In this document: piece after piece, positions 35,522 to 44,298 of the stretch
Numbering within the stretch: the stretch's first letter is position 1
Layout: the number at the start of each line of letters is the position of its first letter
Source of the DNA: Pseudooctadecabacter sp.
GTDB lineage: Bacteria; Pseudomonadota; Alphaproteobacteria; Rhodobacterales; Rhodobacteraceae
NCBI RefSeq assembly: GCF_020627745.1
Contig: NZ_JAHDGE010000017.1
Location: 1-56,716, forward strand
Direction of reading: 5' to 3'
Length of the DNA stretch: 56,716 bases
Program-made: the position numbers and the translations under genes
Notes under the pieces: model-generated
What the model saw: only the letters and a program-made list of their open reading frames with translations
What the model was told of the DNA's origin: nothing
Databases searched by the model: none

Positions 35522-38075
35522 TCACGATCCGGCCCGGGACAACGATGACCTTTTTGGGCGTGCCACCCTCCAAGGCCTTGACGACAGCGTCGTCTGCCAA
35601 AGCCAGTTTTTCAACCTCATCCTTGGGCATGTCCTTTGGAACGGCGATTTCCGACCGACGTTTGCCGTTGATCTGGATAGGTAAGGTCACGGTATCTTCG
35701 ACCAACATCGCCTCATCCGCGACAGGCCATGGCGCATTGGCAATCAGGCCCTCGCCGCCAAACATGGCCCAGATGTCTTCGGCCAAATGCGGTGTCATGG
35801 GGGCCATCAGCTGGGCAAGCGTTTTGATGGCCATGGTCTTGGCCTGCGTGCCAGCCCTGGATTTCTGAATGGCGGCTGTAAAGCCATAGAGTTTCGCGAT
35901 CGACGCGTTGAAACCAAAGGATTCCACGCCACTGGTCACGTCCTGAATGGCCTTGTGCATGTCGCGCAACAGGGCCTCATCCGCGTCATTTTCGGCGTCG
36001 TCACTGGCGGCGATATCCGTGGCGATGCGGTGCACACGGCTGAGGTGTTTGAACGCTGCCTCAGCACCCGAGGCTGTCCATTCCACGTCCCGTTCGGGGG
36101 GGCTGTCGGACAGCACAAACCACCGCGCGGTGTCCGCGCCGTATTGTTCGATGATCGCCACAGGGTCCACAACGTTGTTCTTGGACTTGGACATTTTGGC
36201 GGAGGGCACGATGGTGACTTCGGTGCCGTCTTTCAAAAAGCCCGATCCATCGCGCAGATCAACCTCTTCGGGGTAATGATAGACCGGGCGGCCATCCTTG
36301 CCGTCGGTCTTGTAGATCGCGTGGGTCACCATGCCTTGGGTGAACAGGGCATCGAACGGTTCAATGGCGGAGGCCGGCAGGTGGCCGGTTTTGTGCATCG
36401 CACGGGCAAAGAACCGTGAATACAGCAAGTGCAGGATCGCGTGTTCAATGCCGCCGATGTATTGATCGACGTTCATCCAGTATTCGGCGTCGGCCATATC
36501 TGTGGGTGTTGATGCATGGGGCGCCGTGAAACGGGCGAAGTACCAGCTGCTGTCTACGAAAGTGTCCATCGTGTCCGTTTCCCGTTGGGCGGGTTTGCCA
36601 CAAGCGGGGCAGGGCACATCACGCCAAGTGGGGTGACGGTCCAGCGGGTTGCCGGGAATGTCAAAGCTGACATCGTATGGCAGCTCAACAGGCAGGTTTT
36701 CTTTCTTTTCAGGCACCACACCACAGTCGTCACAATGCACCACAGGAATGGGCGCGCCCCAATACCGCTGGCGGCTCAAACCCCAATCCCGCAGACGGAA
36801 TTTGGTCACACCTTGACCCACGCCATTGGCCTCACAGAAATCGACGGCAGCGTTGATGGCGTCCGCGCCCGACTGGGCCTCTGCCCCGGCGAAGCCCGCG
36901 ACGTAATGGACAACGGCCTCCTTTGAAGGAACGTAGGCCGGGCCACCGTCTTCGGGCGTAATGAAGGTGTCCTCGCCCATGGCGGGCACATAGACAGATT
37001 TGACCGGCAGATCGTACTTACGTGCAAAATCCAGGTCGCGTTGATCATGGGCGGGGCAGCCGAAGATCGCGCCTGTGCCATAATCCATCATGATGAAATT
37101 GGCGATATAGACGGGCAGTTCCCATGAGGTATCAAACGGGTGCCGCACGCGCAGACCGGTGTCAAAGCCCAGCTTTTCGGCTTTTTCCAACGCCTCAGCC
37201 GTTGTGCCACCCTTGCGGCATTCGGCGCAGAAGGCGGCGATGTCGGGGTTGTCGGCCTCAAGCTCTTTCGCCAGCGGATGATCGGGGGAGATGCCCACAA
37301 AGGACGCCCCCATCAGCGTATCCGGACGGGTGGTATAAACCTCAACACGGTCATGCGCGCCGGCGTTTTCGACCATGGAGAACGCAAATTGCAGACCGCG
37401 GGATTTGCCGATCCAGTTTTCCTGCATCAGGCGCACCTTGGCGGGCCAGTCGTCCAGCCCGTCCAAAGCCTCCAGCAAATCATCGGCCATGTCGGAGATT
37501 TTGAAGAACCACTGGGTCAGGTCCTTGCGTTCGACCTCAGCACCGGACCGCCAGCCCTTGCCGTCGATGACCTGTTCGTTGGCCAGCACGGTCATGTCGA
37601 CAGGGTCCCAGTTCACGGTGGCGTTCTTGCGATCAATCAGGCCCGCATCCAGCATGTCGATGAACAGCGCCTGCTGTTGGCCGTAATATTCAGGGTCACA
37701 GGTCGCGAACATGCGCGACCAGTCAATGCCAAGGCCCAGCGGCTTCATCTGCTCGACCATCGTGTCAATGTTGTTGTACGTCCAGTCCTTGGGGTGTCCG
37801 CCCGATGCCATGGCCGCGTTTTCGGCGGGCATGCCGAAGGCGTCAAATCCCATGGGATGCAGCACGTTGTGGCCTGTCGACAGCTTATAGCGCGCGATGA
37901 CATCGCCCATGGTGTAGTTGCGCACGTGGCCGATGTGAATGCGGCCCGAGGGGTAGGGGAACATCTCAAGTACGTAATACTTCGGCTTGGACGTATCGCG
38001 CACGGCCTTGAAGGTTTCGGCCTTGTCCCAGGCGGCTTGCCACTTGGCTTCGATCTCTGACGGGGTGTAGGGCAT
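35508..38075 (-). CDS. leuS: Leucyl-tRNA synthetase
   Basis: Charges tRNA-Leu. 855 residues, the usual bacterial length. Class I signatures [12 protein letters not shown] (HIGH) and [12 protein letters not shown] (KMSKS) are present, with the editing CP1 domain and TTRPDTLMG between them. Start ATG at 38075. It leads the leuS-lptE-holA operon; an inverted repeat that resembles a terminator lies in its 69-nt upstream gap. Confidence 0.97.
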   Translation of the reverse strand: MPYTPSEIEAKWQAAWDKAETFKAVRDTSKPKYYVLEMFPYPSGRIHIGHVRNYTMGDVIARYKLSTGHNVLHPMGFDAFGMPAENAAMASGGHPKDWTYNNIDTMVEQMKPLGLGIDWSRMFATCDPEYYGQQQALFIDMLDAGLIDRKNATVNWDPVDMTVLANEQVIDGKGWRSGAEVERKDLTQWFFKISDMADDLLEALDGLDDWPAKVRLMQENWIGKSRGLQFAFSMVENAGAHDRVEVYTTRPDTLMGASFVGISPDHPLAKELEADNPDIAAFCAECRKGGTTAEALEKAEKLGFDTGLRVRHPFDTSWELPVYIANFIMMDYGTGAIFGCPAHDQRDLDFARKYDLPVKSVYVPAMGEDTFITPEDGGPAYVPSKEAVVHYVAGFAGAEAQSGADAINAAVDFCEANGVGQGVTKFRLRDWGLSRQRYWGAPIPVVHCDDCGVVPEKKENLPVELPYDVSFDIPGNPLDRHPTWRDVPCPACGKPAQRETDTMDTFVDSSWYFARFTAPHASTPTDMADAEYWMNVDQYIGGIEHAILHLLYSRFFARAMHKTGHLPASAIEPFDALFTQGMVTHAIYKTDGKDGRPVYHYPEEVDLRDGSGFLKDGTEVTIVPSAKMSKSKNNVVDPVAIIEQYGADTARWFVLSDSPPERDVEWTASGAEAAFKHLSRVHRIATDIAASDDAENDADEALLRDMHKAIQDVTSGVESFGFNASIAKLYGFTAAIQKSRAGTQAKTMAIKTLAQLMAPMTPHLAEDIWAMFGGEGLIANAPWPVADEAMLVEDTVTLPIQINGKRRSEIAVPKDMPKDEVEKLALADDAVVKALEGGTPKKVIVVPGRIVNVVV

Positions 38076-38082
38076 GTGGGGT

Positions 38083-38118
38083 CTTTCAAAAGCAAACGCC
38101 GGGTGCAGGACCCGGCGT
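38083..38118 (-). terminator. Hairpin between the DUF3576 gene and leuS
   Basis: ACGCCGGGT (38096-38104) and ACCCGGCGT (38110-38118), a perfect 9-bp stem with a 5-nt loop; on the minus strand TTTGCTTTTG follows it. Probably terminates the DUF3576 gene, or acts in the leuS leader. Confidence 0.7.
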
Positions 38119-38144
38119 GGAAAACTGGTTGGGTCGGCGTCTGT

Positions 38145-38624
38145 TTACAGCGCACCATCCGCGATGCGCAACTGGCGCGCGCGGCTTAGGATCGCGTCTT
38201 CGATGGCGCGGGTGGTTTCGGCGGCGGCGGGGCCGTTGCGGGTCAGCAAAGCCACGTTGAGGGACCGTGCGTCCAGTGCCGGATCGGAAATTGCCACCGT
38301 GGCGCGATAGGCGCGGCTGCCGCCTGGGGGCGTGCCGTAGCCCATGACGATGACACCGGTGAACGGGTCCACGGATTCGACGGGCAAAAAGCTGAGAACA
38401 TCGAGGGATGCCGCCCAGAGGTAGCGGTTGACGGCCACGCTTTCGGCGCCGCGGGTGCGGATGGCCTGCGTCGTGGCATCTGCGGACCGGTTCCCACCGA
38501 AGCCCAGGCTGCCAATCGACCCCAGCGGGTTGCTGCCCAGACTGCCATTGCCACCGCAGGCGGCGAGAGCAGCAAGCAGACCCAACCCGAAGGTCATGCG
38601 ACGAAGAGAATTAAGTGCGGTCAC
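38145..38624 (-). CDS. DUF3576 lipoprotein
   Basis: 159 residues from the GTG at 38624, with a lipoprotein signal (MTALNSLRRMTFGLGLLAAL) and acylated Cys23 in ALAACGG. The body (AVNRYLWAASLDVLSFLPV, SVDPFTGVIVMGYG) matches DUF3576, an envelope lipoprotein family of alphaproteobacteria with no known function. An ATG at 38597 would give a shorter signal; AAGG stands before the GTG. It lies upstream of leuS, separated by a hairpin. Confidence 0.83.
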   Translation of the reverse strand: MTALNSLRRMTFGLGLLAALAACGGNGSLGSNPLGSIGSLGFGGNRSADATTQAIRTRGAESVAVNRYLWAASLDVLSFLPVESVDPFTGVIVMGYGTPPGGSRAYRATVAISDPALDARSLNVALLTRNGPAAAETTRAIEDAILSRARQLRIADGAL

Positions 38625-38714
38625 GTGGCGGCCTTTCGCGTCTTGTCTCAGACAAATGTGTAGCGAAGGGGGCAGTGTGTCACAAGTGTGAAGGACCACC
38701 CCGGCCATGCAGGC

Positions 38715-38748
38715 AAAGAAAAAGGGCGGCTCCAGCAGGAACCGCCCT
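38715..38748 (-). terminator. Intrinsic terminator of the porin gene
   Basis: AAGGGCGGCTCC (38722-38733) and GGAACCGCCCT (38738-38748) pair with one mismatch; on the minus strand a T-rich tract (TTTTTCTTTG) follows, 25 nt after the porin stop. Confidence 0.85.
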
Positions 38749-38772
38749 CTATTAGATGCTCTTCAGGTTCGA

Positions 38773-39843
38773 TTAGAACTCGAAGGACAGCTCAACAGTT
38801 GTGCCGACCTGGTAGTCGTTGGCACCGATGTCGTCGTCGCCGTCTGCTTCGTCGCCGTCGCCGTCTTCAGCGAAGGAAACCTGCAGGGATGCGCCGGAAC
38901 CGAGGTCATACTCACCACCAACGTAGTAGTCTTCACCAGCGTCAACAACACCAGCGTAAACTGTCAGGCCGGAACCCACGTCGTAGGAACCTTCGATACC
39001 CCAGTCAGACTCTTCGTCTGTGGAAACGGTCACAGCGATTGGGCCATCTTCGTAGGAAACAGCCAGATCCCAGTCGTCGTCCTGGTCGGAGTTGGTTGCG
39101 TAGCCAGCGTCAACAGTCACAGGACCGAAGGGGTAGGATACGGAAACACCGATGGAGTCGTCGCCTTCGGATTCAGCGTATGCAAGACGAACGTCTGCGC
39201 CGCCGAAGGATGTGCCAACGGAGATACCGAAGACTTCATCATTGTTGAAGTCGCCGTTTGCAGCGTTGAAGTCATCGCTAGCAGCTTCCTGATAGGCCAT
39301 GACAACGTTGAAGTTGCCGAAGTCGCCGGACACACCAACAGACAGCTGGTCCAGATCGTCTGTACCACGGTTGCCGTCGGCGTCAGCCAGAACGTAGGAA
39401 ACCTGTGCTTCGACGCCACCGAAGGTGACTTCGCCGCGCAGGGCTTCTTCGCCGTCAGCTTCGGAGAAGTCGTCGTTGGCCATTGGACCAGCAGCAACCC
39501 AGACGTTCTGAGCAGCGAAGTTGGTGTCGCCGTAGTACAGACCAGCGTTTTCGGAGGTCAGGGACAGTTCGTAGTCTGCGCCGTCGGCTGTGCCGGAGGC
39601 CAGGTCTTCGAAGTCGATGGAAGCAGCAGCTGTCAGGCCGTTGTCCAGCTCAGCTGCGAAACCGATTGTGACTTCCAGATCGGAGTAGAAGCCCGCTACG
39701 GAGTCGTCGCCGTCGCTGTCGATGTCAGTGTCGTTGAAGCCCAGGTCAGCGGAACCGGAGAAGGTTACGCCTGTGTGGCCTTCAGCAGCAGCGGCGCCAG
39801 CAAAAGCGACGATCGCAGCAGAAGAAAGAAGGATGCGTTTCAT
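38773..39843 (-). CDS. Outer-membrane porin, highly acidic
   Basis: A 356-residue general porin with a Sec signal (MKRILLSSAAIVAFAGAAAA), 16-strand-like alternating beta pattern and a C-terminal Phe (ELSFEF), the outer-membrane insertion signal. The protein is extremely Asp/Glu-rich (loops such as DGDGDEADGDDD) with few Lys or Arg, typical of porins from marine Roseobacter species. Codon choice (GTT, GCA, TCC, GAC) is strongly biased, indicating high expression. A 16-bp palindrome lies 19 nt upstream of the ATG. Confidence 0.93.
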   Translation of the reverse strand: MKRILLSSAAIVAFAGAAAAEGHTGVTFSGSADLGFNDTDIDSDGDDSVAGFYSDLEVTIGFAAELDNGLTAAASIDFEDLASGTADGADYELSLTSENAGLYYGDTNFAAQNVWVAAGPMANDDFSEADGEEALRGEVTFGGVEAQVSYVLADADGNRGTDDLDQLSVGVSGDFGNFNVVMAYQEAASDDFNAANGDFNNDEVFGISVGTSFGGADVRLAYAESEGDDSIGVSVSYPFGPVTVDAGYATNSDQDDDWDLAVSYEDGPIAVTVSTDEESDWGIEGSYDVGSGLTVYAGVVDAGEDYYVGGEYDLGSGASLQVSFAEDGDGDEADGDDDIGANDYQVGTTVELSFEF

Positions 39844-39861
39844 GTTAAATTCCTCGTGTTT

Positions 39862-39877
39862 GCATTCTCGAGAATGC
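39862..39877. promoter_or_regulatory. Perfect 16-bp palindrome in the porin leader
   Basis: GCATTCTCGAGAATGC, self-complementary over all 16 bases, centred about 26 nt upstream of the porin ATG. In RNA it can fold as a 6-bp stem with a UCGA loop next to the ribosome site, or it could be an operator. On the minus strand a TTGGCC / TGCTAG pair spaced 16 nt lies just upstream and could be the promoter. Confidence 0.55.
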
Positions 39878-40076
39878 CAGTTTCCCTAGCATTGGCACTG
39901 TCTTTGCGGCCAAATGGCGGGACACTCAAGAAAATTGCCCCCTGAATTTCGACCTGCGGTCAAAATGATGCAGTCCTGCCACACAATGTTTTCGGGCCTG
40001 GATCGGATGACAGGGCGGGGGTAACGGCCTATGTCAGGGTGAAACAAAAAACACATCGCCATTTCAGGAGGTTGCC

Positions 40077-40736
40077 ATGTCACTGGATGATATCACCGCA
40101 AGGATCGCAGCGGCTGAGGCCAAGGCCGGACGTCCGGCGGGCAGCGTAACCTTGATCGCGGTGTCCAAGGTGCAGCCTGACACACGGGTGCAGGCGGTTC
40201 TTGAACAGGGCCATCGGTCTTTTGGGGAGAATCGCGTTCAGGAGGCCGCAGGTAAGTGGCCCGCCTTCCGTGAGGATTATGACGGCGTTGACCTGCATCT
40301 GATCGGACCGTTGCAGACAAACAAGGCGCGGCAGGCGATGGAACTGGCGCAGTCCATCCACACGCTGGACAGACCCAAACTGGCCAAGACACTGGCGCGT
40401 CTCGCGCAGGAGGTCGGGACCTGCCCGGACCTTTTCATTCAGGTCAACACTGGGGAGGAGCCGCAAAAGGCAGGCGTTCTGCCTGCAGATGCAGATGCCT
40501 TTGTGGCAGAGGCGCAGGCGTTGGACCTGCCGGTCAGGGGCCTGATGTGCATCCCGCCCGTCGAAGAAGAGCCGTCGTTGCACTTTGCCCTTCTGGCCAA
40601 GATTGCCGCACGCAATGGACTGACAGGGCTGTCCATGGGCATGTCCGGCGATTTTGAACGCGCGATTGCACTGGGCGCGACCCATGTGCGGGTGGGATCA
40701 GCCATCTTTGGCGAACGGACGGCTGCTGACGGCTAA
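40077..40736 (+). CDS. YggS-family PLP-binding protein
   Basis: PLP-homeostasis protein (PLPBP) of 219 residues, an alanine-racemase-like barrel. Lys31 in LIAVSKVQ binds PLP; GENRVQEA, HLIGPLQTNKAR and LSMGMSGDFERAI are family motifs. AGGAGG precedes the ATG at 40077. It stands alone between the porin promoter region and the convergent L,D-transpeptidase, overlapping that gene's stop. Confidence 0.93.
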   Translation: MSLDDITARIAAAEAKAGRPAGSVTLIAVSKVQPDTRVQAVLEQGHRSFGENRVQEAAGKWPAFREDYDGVDLHLIGPLQTNKARQAMELAQSIHTLDRPKLAKTLARLAQEVGTCPDLFIQVNTGEEPQKAGVLPADADAFVAEAQALDLPVRGLMCIPPVEEEPSLHFALLAKIAARNGLTGLSMGMSGDFERAIALGATHVRVGSAIFGERTAADG

Positions 40737-41227
40737 AGCACGACCAACCGCGTCTCGTGACGGATGCGCGGTGCGATCCATGCCAGATCGCGGGGATGCA
40801 GCCCGATGCAGCCTTCGGTGGGATGTCCCGGTTTGCGCCAGCGGTGAATGAAAATGGCGGATCCGCGTCCCTTGACGGCATAGGGCCAGTTCCAGTCTGT
40901 CAGAATCACCAGATCATATAGCGGGTCGGCGCGACGCAGCCGTTCGTGGCTGTACGGGTAGGGCGCACGCACCATCATGTTGTAGTCTTCGTGGGTCGGA
41001 TCGTCAGACCACAGGTCCCCGGTGTGAATGGGCAGCGCCCAGTCGGCAGGTTGCGCCATCCTGTCGGGCCGGTAGAGCATCCCCACCAAACGGTGCGTAC
41101 CGCGCGGCGTGGCCCCGTCGCCTTCGCGTTTGCGGTTGCTGATGCCGCCTTTTCCGACAGACCGGGGAAAACTGCGCCCCATAAACCGCAGGGCTGTAGG
41201 GGTGACAACAAGATCGGTGGCTTTCAT
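40733..41227 (-). CDS. L,D-transpeptidase (YkuD) family protein
   Basis: A 164-residue YkuD-type domain with the catalytic His and Cys in IFIHRWRKPGHPTEGCIGL (the H-X-n-[ST]-X-G-C-I pattern). Such enzymes make 3-3 peptidoglycan cross-links or attach proteins. No signal peptide is evident, so it is either cytoplasmic, exported by another route, or belongs to the small YkuD subgroup of uncertain function. ATG at 41227. Confidence 0.85.
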   Translation of the reverse strand: MKATDLVVTPTALRFMGRSFPRSVGKGGISNRKREGDGATPRGTHRLVGMLYRPDRMAQPADWALPIHTGDLWSDDPTHEDYNMMVRAPYPYSHERLRRADPLYDLVILTDWNWPYAVKGRGSAIFIHRWRKPGHPTEGCIGLHPRDLAWIAPRIRHETRLVVL

Positions 41228-41315
41228 GCAGGCAGATGATCAAAAGGCAAGCAGTGTTGCAAGGCATTGTGGCCATGACCCCTGCACCCTAGGCTGACCG
41301 GCGAGAGGAGCGCCC

Positions 41316-42161
41316 ATGCCAACCATCGTTATCGTCACCACCCTGTTGGCCGCTGTGCTGCACGCCAGTTGGAACGCGCTTGCCAAGGGGGCCGCGGACA
41401 AACACCTCAGCATGGCGGGGGTGATTCTGGGGCATGTGCCCTTCGCCGTGCTGGGGCTGTTGTTTGTGCCGATGCCGGATTTGGCCTGTTGGCCGTATCT
41501 GATGGGCAGTCTGGTGATGCACTTTGGCTATCAGGTGTTTTTGCTGAACGCCTACCGTATCGGGGATTTGACACAGGTGTATCCGGTGGCGCGGGGGATC
41601 GCGCCGATGATTGTCGCGGCGGTGTCGGTGACGATCCTCGGTGTGACCTTGGGCTGGATGGAAGTCGCGGCGATTGCCTTGATCGCCACGGGGTTGCTGT
41701 CGCTGGGTCTGGTGCGGGGGCAGGCAGGCACGCGCAACCCCAAGGCTGCGATGCTGGCCGCTGTGACCGGCTGCTTTATTGCGGGGTATTCACTGATTGA
41801 CGGGCTGGGCGCACGGGTCGCGGGAACGGCTGTCGGGTTTTACGGCTGGTCGGCCATCGGCAATGCGCTGGTCTTTGCTGTGTTTCTGCGGTTGCGCCAT
41901 CCCGGCGTCATCGGGCGGCTGTGGTCTGAGGGACGGTTCGTGCTGATTTGGGGCGGGCTTGCGTCCTATTGCGCCTATGCGCTTGTCGTCTGGGGGTTCA
42001 TGCAGGCGCCCATCGCGCTGGTGACAGCCTTGAGGGAGACGTCGATTGTGTTCGCGCTCTTCATCGGGGTGGTCTTCATGAAGGAACGGCTGGACCTGAT
42101 GAAGATCGCAGCGACCTTTGCCACGATCACGGGCGCCATTCTGTTGCGATTTGCCCGCTAA
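41316..42161 (+). CDS. EamA/DMT-family transporter
   Basis: A 281-residue inner-membrane protein with ten predicted hydrophobic helices in two EamA halves ([13 protein letters not shown] in the first; [15 protein letters not shown] and VVFMKERL in the second). Exports a small metabolite; substrate unknown. GAGAGGAG precedes the ATG at 41316. Its stop overlaps the convergent ribA stop by 4 nt. Confidence 0.88.
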   Translation: MPTIVIVTTLLAAVLHASWNALAKGAADKHLSMAGVILGHVPFAVLGLLFVPMPDLACWPYLMGSLVMHFGYQVFLLNAYRIGDLTQVYPVARGIAPMIVAAVSVTILGVTLGWMEVAAIALIATGLLSLGLVRGQAGTRNPKAAMLAAVTGCFIAGYSLIDGLGARVAGTAVGFYGWSAIGNALVFAVFLRLRHPGVIGRLWSEGRFVLIWGGLASYCAYALVVWGFMQAPIALVTALRETSIVFALFIGVVFMKERLDLMKIAATFATITGAILLRFAR

Positions 42162-43237
42162 AGGATGTGGCCCGACTTGGCGGCCTTCGTCGCCAGATAG
42201 TCCGCGTTGTGCGGATTTTCCCCGACCGTCAGGGGCACACGTTCCGTCACCGTCAACCCGCAGCTTTCCAGCTTGGCGACCTTGGCGGGGTTGTTCGTCA
42301 AAAGGCGAACTTGGGCAAACCCCAGTTTGCGCAGAATGTCGGCCCCGATGCGGAAATCCCGTTCGTCGTCGTCAAAACCCAGACGGTGGTTCGCCTCGAC
42401 CGTGTCGAATCCCTGATCCTGCAGGGCATAGGCGCGCATTTTGTTGGCCAGACCGATGCCGCGCCCTTCCTGGTTAAGGTAGAGGAGGACGCCAGCCCCC
42501 TCAGCCCCCATCTGCCCCATGGCCCCGCGCAACTGCGGGCCGCAATCGCATTTCAGGCTGCCCAGAAGGTCGCCCGTAAAACAGGCAGAATGAAGCCGCG
42601 CCAGCACGGGCCGGGCGCGGTCCGGCGTGCCGATTTCCACGGCATAATGTTCTTCGGCCCCGTCATCGGGGCGGAAGATGTGCAAACGGCCTGCCTCCGA
42701 CACCGCCAGCGGCAGGCGCGCATGGATCACCGGCGACAGGGGAGACAGATCGGTGCTGAGCACCGCGCTTGCGTCCAGTCGTGTCAAATCATGCGCTGCC
42801 GCAAAGCCTGCGCCATCTTCCAAAGGGGCCACGAGGCAGGCAGGCAGGATCCGCGCGGCTTTCGCCAGCGCGACCCCCGCCCTGTGCACGGTGGCCGGTC
42901 CGTCGCGATGGGTTTTGAAAGGGCCTTTCATCGGGTGCGCCATGTCTTCGGCGGGGTCCGCCATAGCGCGCACCCAAGCCAGATCGGCGTCCACGGGCAG
43001 GGCAATACGGGCCAGATCACCGTCGTAGGCGGCAATTTTCAGGGTCGCTGCGCGATGATCCGTCAAGGCAAGGACGGGATGTAAGGCGCGGACGTCGCCA
43101 AGCCGATCCGCCGTCAATGTCTCTACCGCCAGCACGAGCCCCGCCGCATCTCCGTCACAAATCACCACCGGCACGCCCATGCGCAAATCTGCGCGGGCGC
43201 GGGCGAGGCGTTCGGTTGTGTCGGGGGCGAGTGACAT
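42158..43237 (-). CDS. ribA: GTP cyclohydrolase II with degenerate N-terminal RibB-like domain
   Basis: First enzyme of riboflavin synthesis, opening GTP. The C-terminal half holds the zinc-binding [15 protein letters not shown] and the family motif [10 protein letters not shown]. The N-terminal 150-odd residues resemble dihydroxybutanone-phosphate synthase (RibB) only loosely and lack its DxR-type active-site pattern, so that half is probably inactive, a form reported in Rhodobacterales-like RibA. ATG at 43237. No FMN riboswitch is visible before it. Confidence 0.9.
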   Translation of the reverse strand: MSLAPDTTERLARARADLRMGVPVVICDGDAAGLVLAVETLTADRLGDVRALHPVLALTDHRAATLKIAAYDGDLARIALPVDADLAWVRAMADPAEDMAHPMKGPFKTHRDGPATVHRAGVALAKAARILPACLVAPLEDGAGFAAAHDLTRLDASAVLSTDLSPLSPVIHARLPLAVSEAGRLHIFRPDDGAEEHYAVEIGTPDRARPVLARLHSACFTGDLLGSLKCDCGPQLRGAMGQMGAEGAGVLLYLNQEGRGIGLANKMRAYALQDQGFDTVEANHRLGFDDDERDFRIGADILRKLGFAQVRLLTNNPAKVAKLESCGLTVTERVPLTVGENPHNADYLATKAAKSGHIL

Positions 43238-43391
43238 AATTGACCTGTGTTAACCGCGTCTTGGTAGCCGTTTTCGTGAGAAATTGAAACATTTGCCCGT
43301 CAGGCGACACGTCGACGTGAGGGGCATGTCCCAAATCTTGCCAGTGGTGATGCGCCCCGCCATGTCTAATGGCAAGAAGGAGATCGCTGAA

Positions 43392-44078
43392 ATGGCACAA
43401 CTCAAGAAAATTCTGCTTGTCGATGATGACGAGGACCTGCGCGAGGCGCTGGGTGAACAACTGTTGATGACCGAGGATTTTGACGTCTTCGAGGCCGGAA
43501 ACGGTGCCGAGGCGATGACCAAGGCCAAGGAAGGTCTGTATGACCTGGTGATCCTTGACGTGGGTCTGCCGGACACCGACGGACGCGAGCTGTGCCGCCT
43601 GATGCGCAAGCAGGGGGTGAAATGCCCGATTGTGATGTTGACGGGCCATGATGGCGACAGCGATACCATTTTGGGTCTTGATGCCGGGGCCAATGATTAC
43701 GTGACCAAGCCGTTCAAATTCCCTGTGCTGCTGGCGCGAATTCGTGCCCAATTGCGGACACATGAGCAATCCGAGGACGCAGTATTCACCTTGGGGCCAT
43801 ATACATTCCAGCCTGCGCAAAAGATGCTTGTCACCGAGGATGAAAAGAAAATTCGTCTTACGGAAAAAGAGACGAACATCCTGAAATTCCTCTACCGCGC
43901 GACGGAAGGCGTGGTGGCCCGCGACGTGCTGTTGCACGAAGTCTGGGGCTACAACGCGGGTGTCACCACCCACACGTTGGAGACACATATCTACCGTCTG
44001 CGACAAAAAATTGAACCAGATCCCTCCAACGCGCGTTTGTTGGTGACGGAAAGCGGAGGTTACCGTTTGGTGGCCTGA
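43392..44078 (+). CDS. cenR: CenR-like OmpR-family response regulator
   Basis: A 228-residue response regulator. The receiver domain has DDDED at residues 11-15, phosphoacceptor Asp56 (VILDVGLPD) and KPF, and the winged-helix C terminus contains RLTEKETNILKFLYRA and THTLETHIYRLRQKIEP. The sequence is close to CenR, an essential envelope and cell-division regulator in Caulobacter and Rhodobacter sphaeroides. AAGGAG precedes the ATG at 43392; an in-frame ATG at 43362 is a less likely start. No sensor kinase lies beside it, as is common for cenR. Confidence 0.87.
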   Translation: MAQLKKILLVDDDEDLREALGEQLLMTEDFDVFEAGNGAEAMTKAKEGLYDLVILDVGLPDTDGRELCRLMRKQGVKCPIVMLTGHDGDSDTILGLDAGANDYVTKPFKFPVLLARIRAQLRTHEQSEDAVFTLGPYTFQPAQKMLVTEDEKKIRLTEKETNILKFLYRATEGVVARDVLLHEVWGYNAGVTTHTLETHIYRLRQKIEPDPSNARLLVTESGGYRLVA

Positions 44079-44137
44079 GTTTTTCACAAAGTTACCCTTG
44101 GTGATGGGGTTATATCACCACCTCCCTGTTGGACTTG

Positions 44138-44165
44138 CCCCGGCCATTTGGTCGGGGTTTTTTTT
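44138..44165 (+). terminator. Intrinsic terminator of cenR
   Basis: CCCCGGCC (44138-44145) and GGTCGGGG (44150-44157) pair over 8 bp with one G-U, followed by eight T. A weaker stem (GGTGAT / ATCACC, 44100-44119) precedes it. Confidence 0.92.
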
Positions 44166-44192
44166 GTGTGCGGGTTTGCGCCTGCGGCGGGC

Positions 44193-44257
44193 GGGGAGGG
44201 GGGCTTTGCCCCCCGGCCTGCGGCCTCCCCCCAGGATATTTTTGAGACAAAGACAGG
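44193..44257. repeat. Rhodobacterales-type intergenic palindromic element
   Basis: Nested G/C-rich stems: GGGGAGG (44193-44199) with CCTCCCC (44224-44230), hairpin GGGGGGC-TTT-GCCCCCC (44198-44214) and hairpin GGCC-TGC-GGCC (44215-44225), followed by CCAGGATATTTTTGAGACAAAG. I recognise this hairpin plus GGATATTTTTG core as a recurring intergenic element in Rhodobacterales genomes; only one copy is seen here. Confidence 0.5.
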
Positions 44258-44298
44258 CCGCGCGCGGTAAGGTCCGGTTGCAGCAAGGGGAGCCGGCG

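Noticed and set aside
35508..38144. A tRNA-like or T-box leucine attenuator before leuS.
   Set aside because: The 69-nt gap contains only one terminator-like hairpin, no leader peptide with leucine codons and no T-box motif.
38707..39945. A 412-residue open frame antisense to the porin.
   Set aside because: The porin is clear on the minus strand; the antisense product is a Val/Gly/Ser-rich artefact of the biased codons and starts inside the porin terminator.
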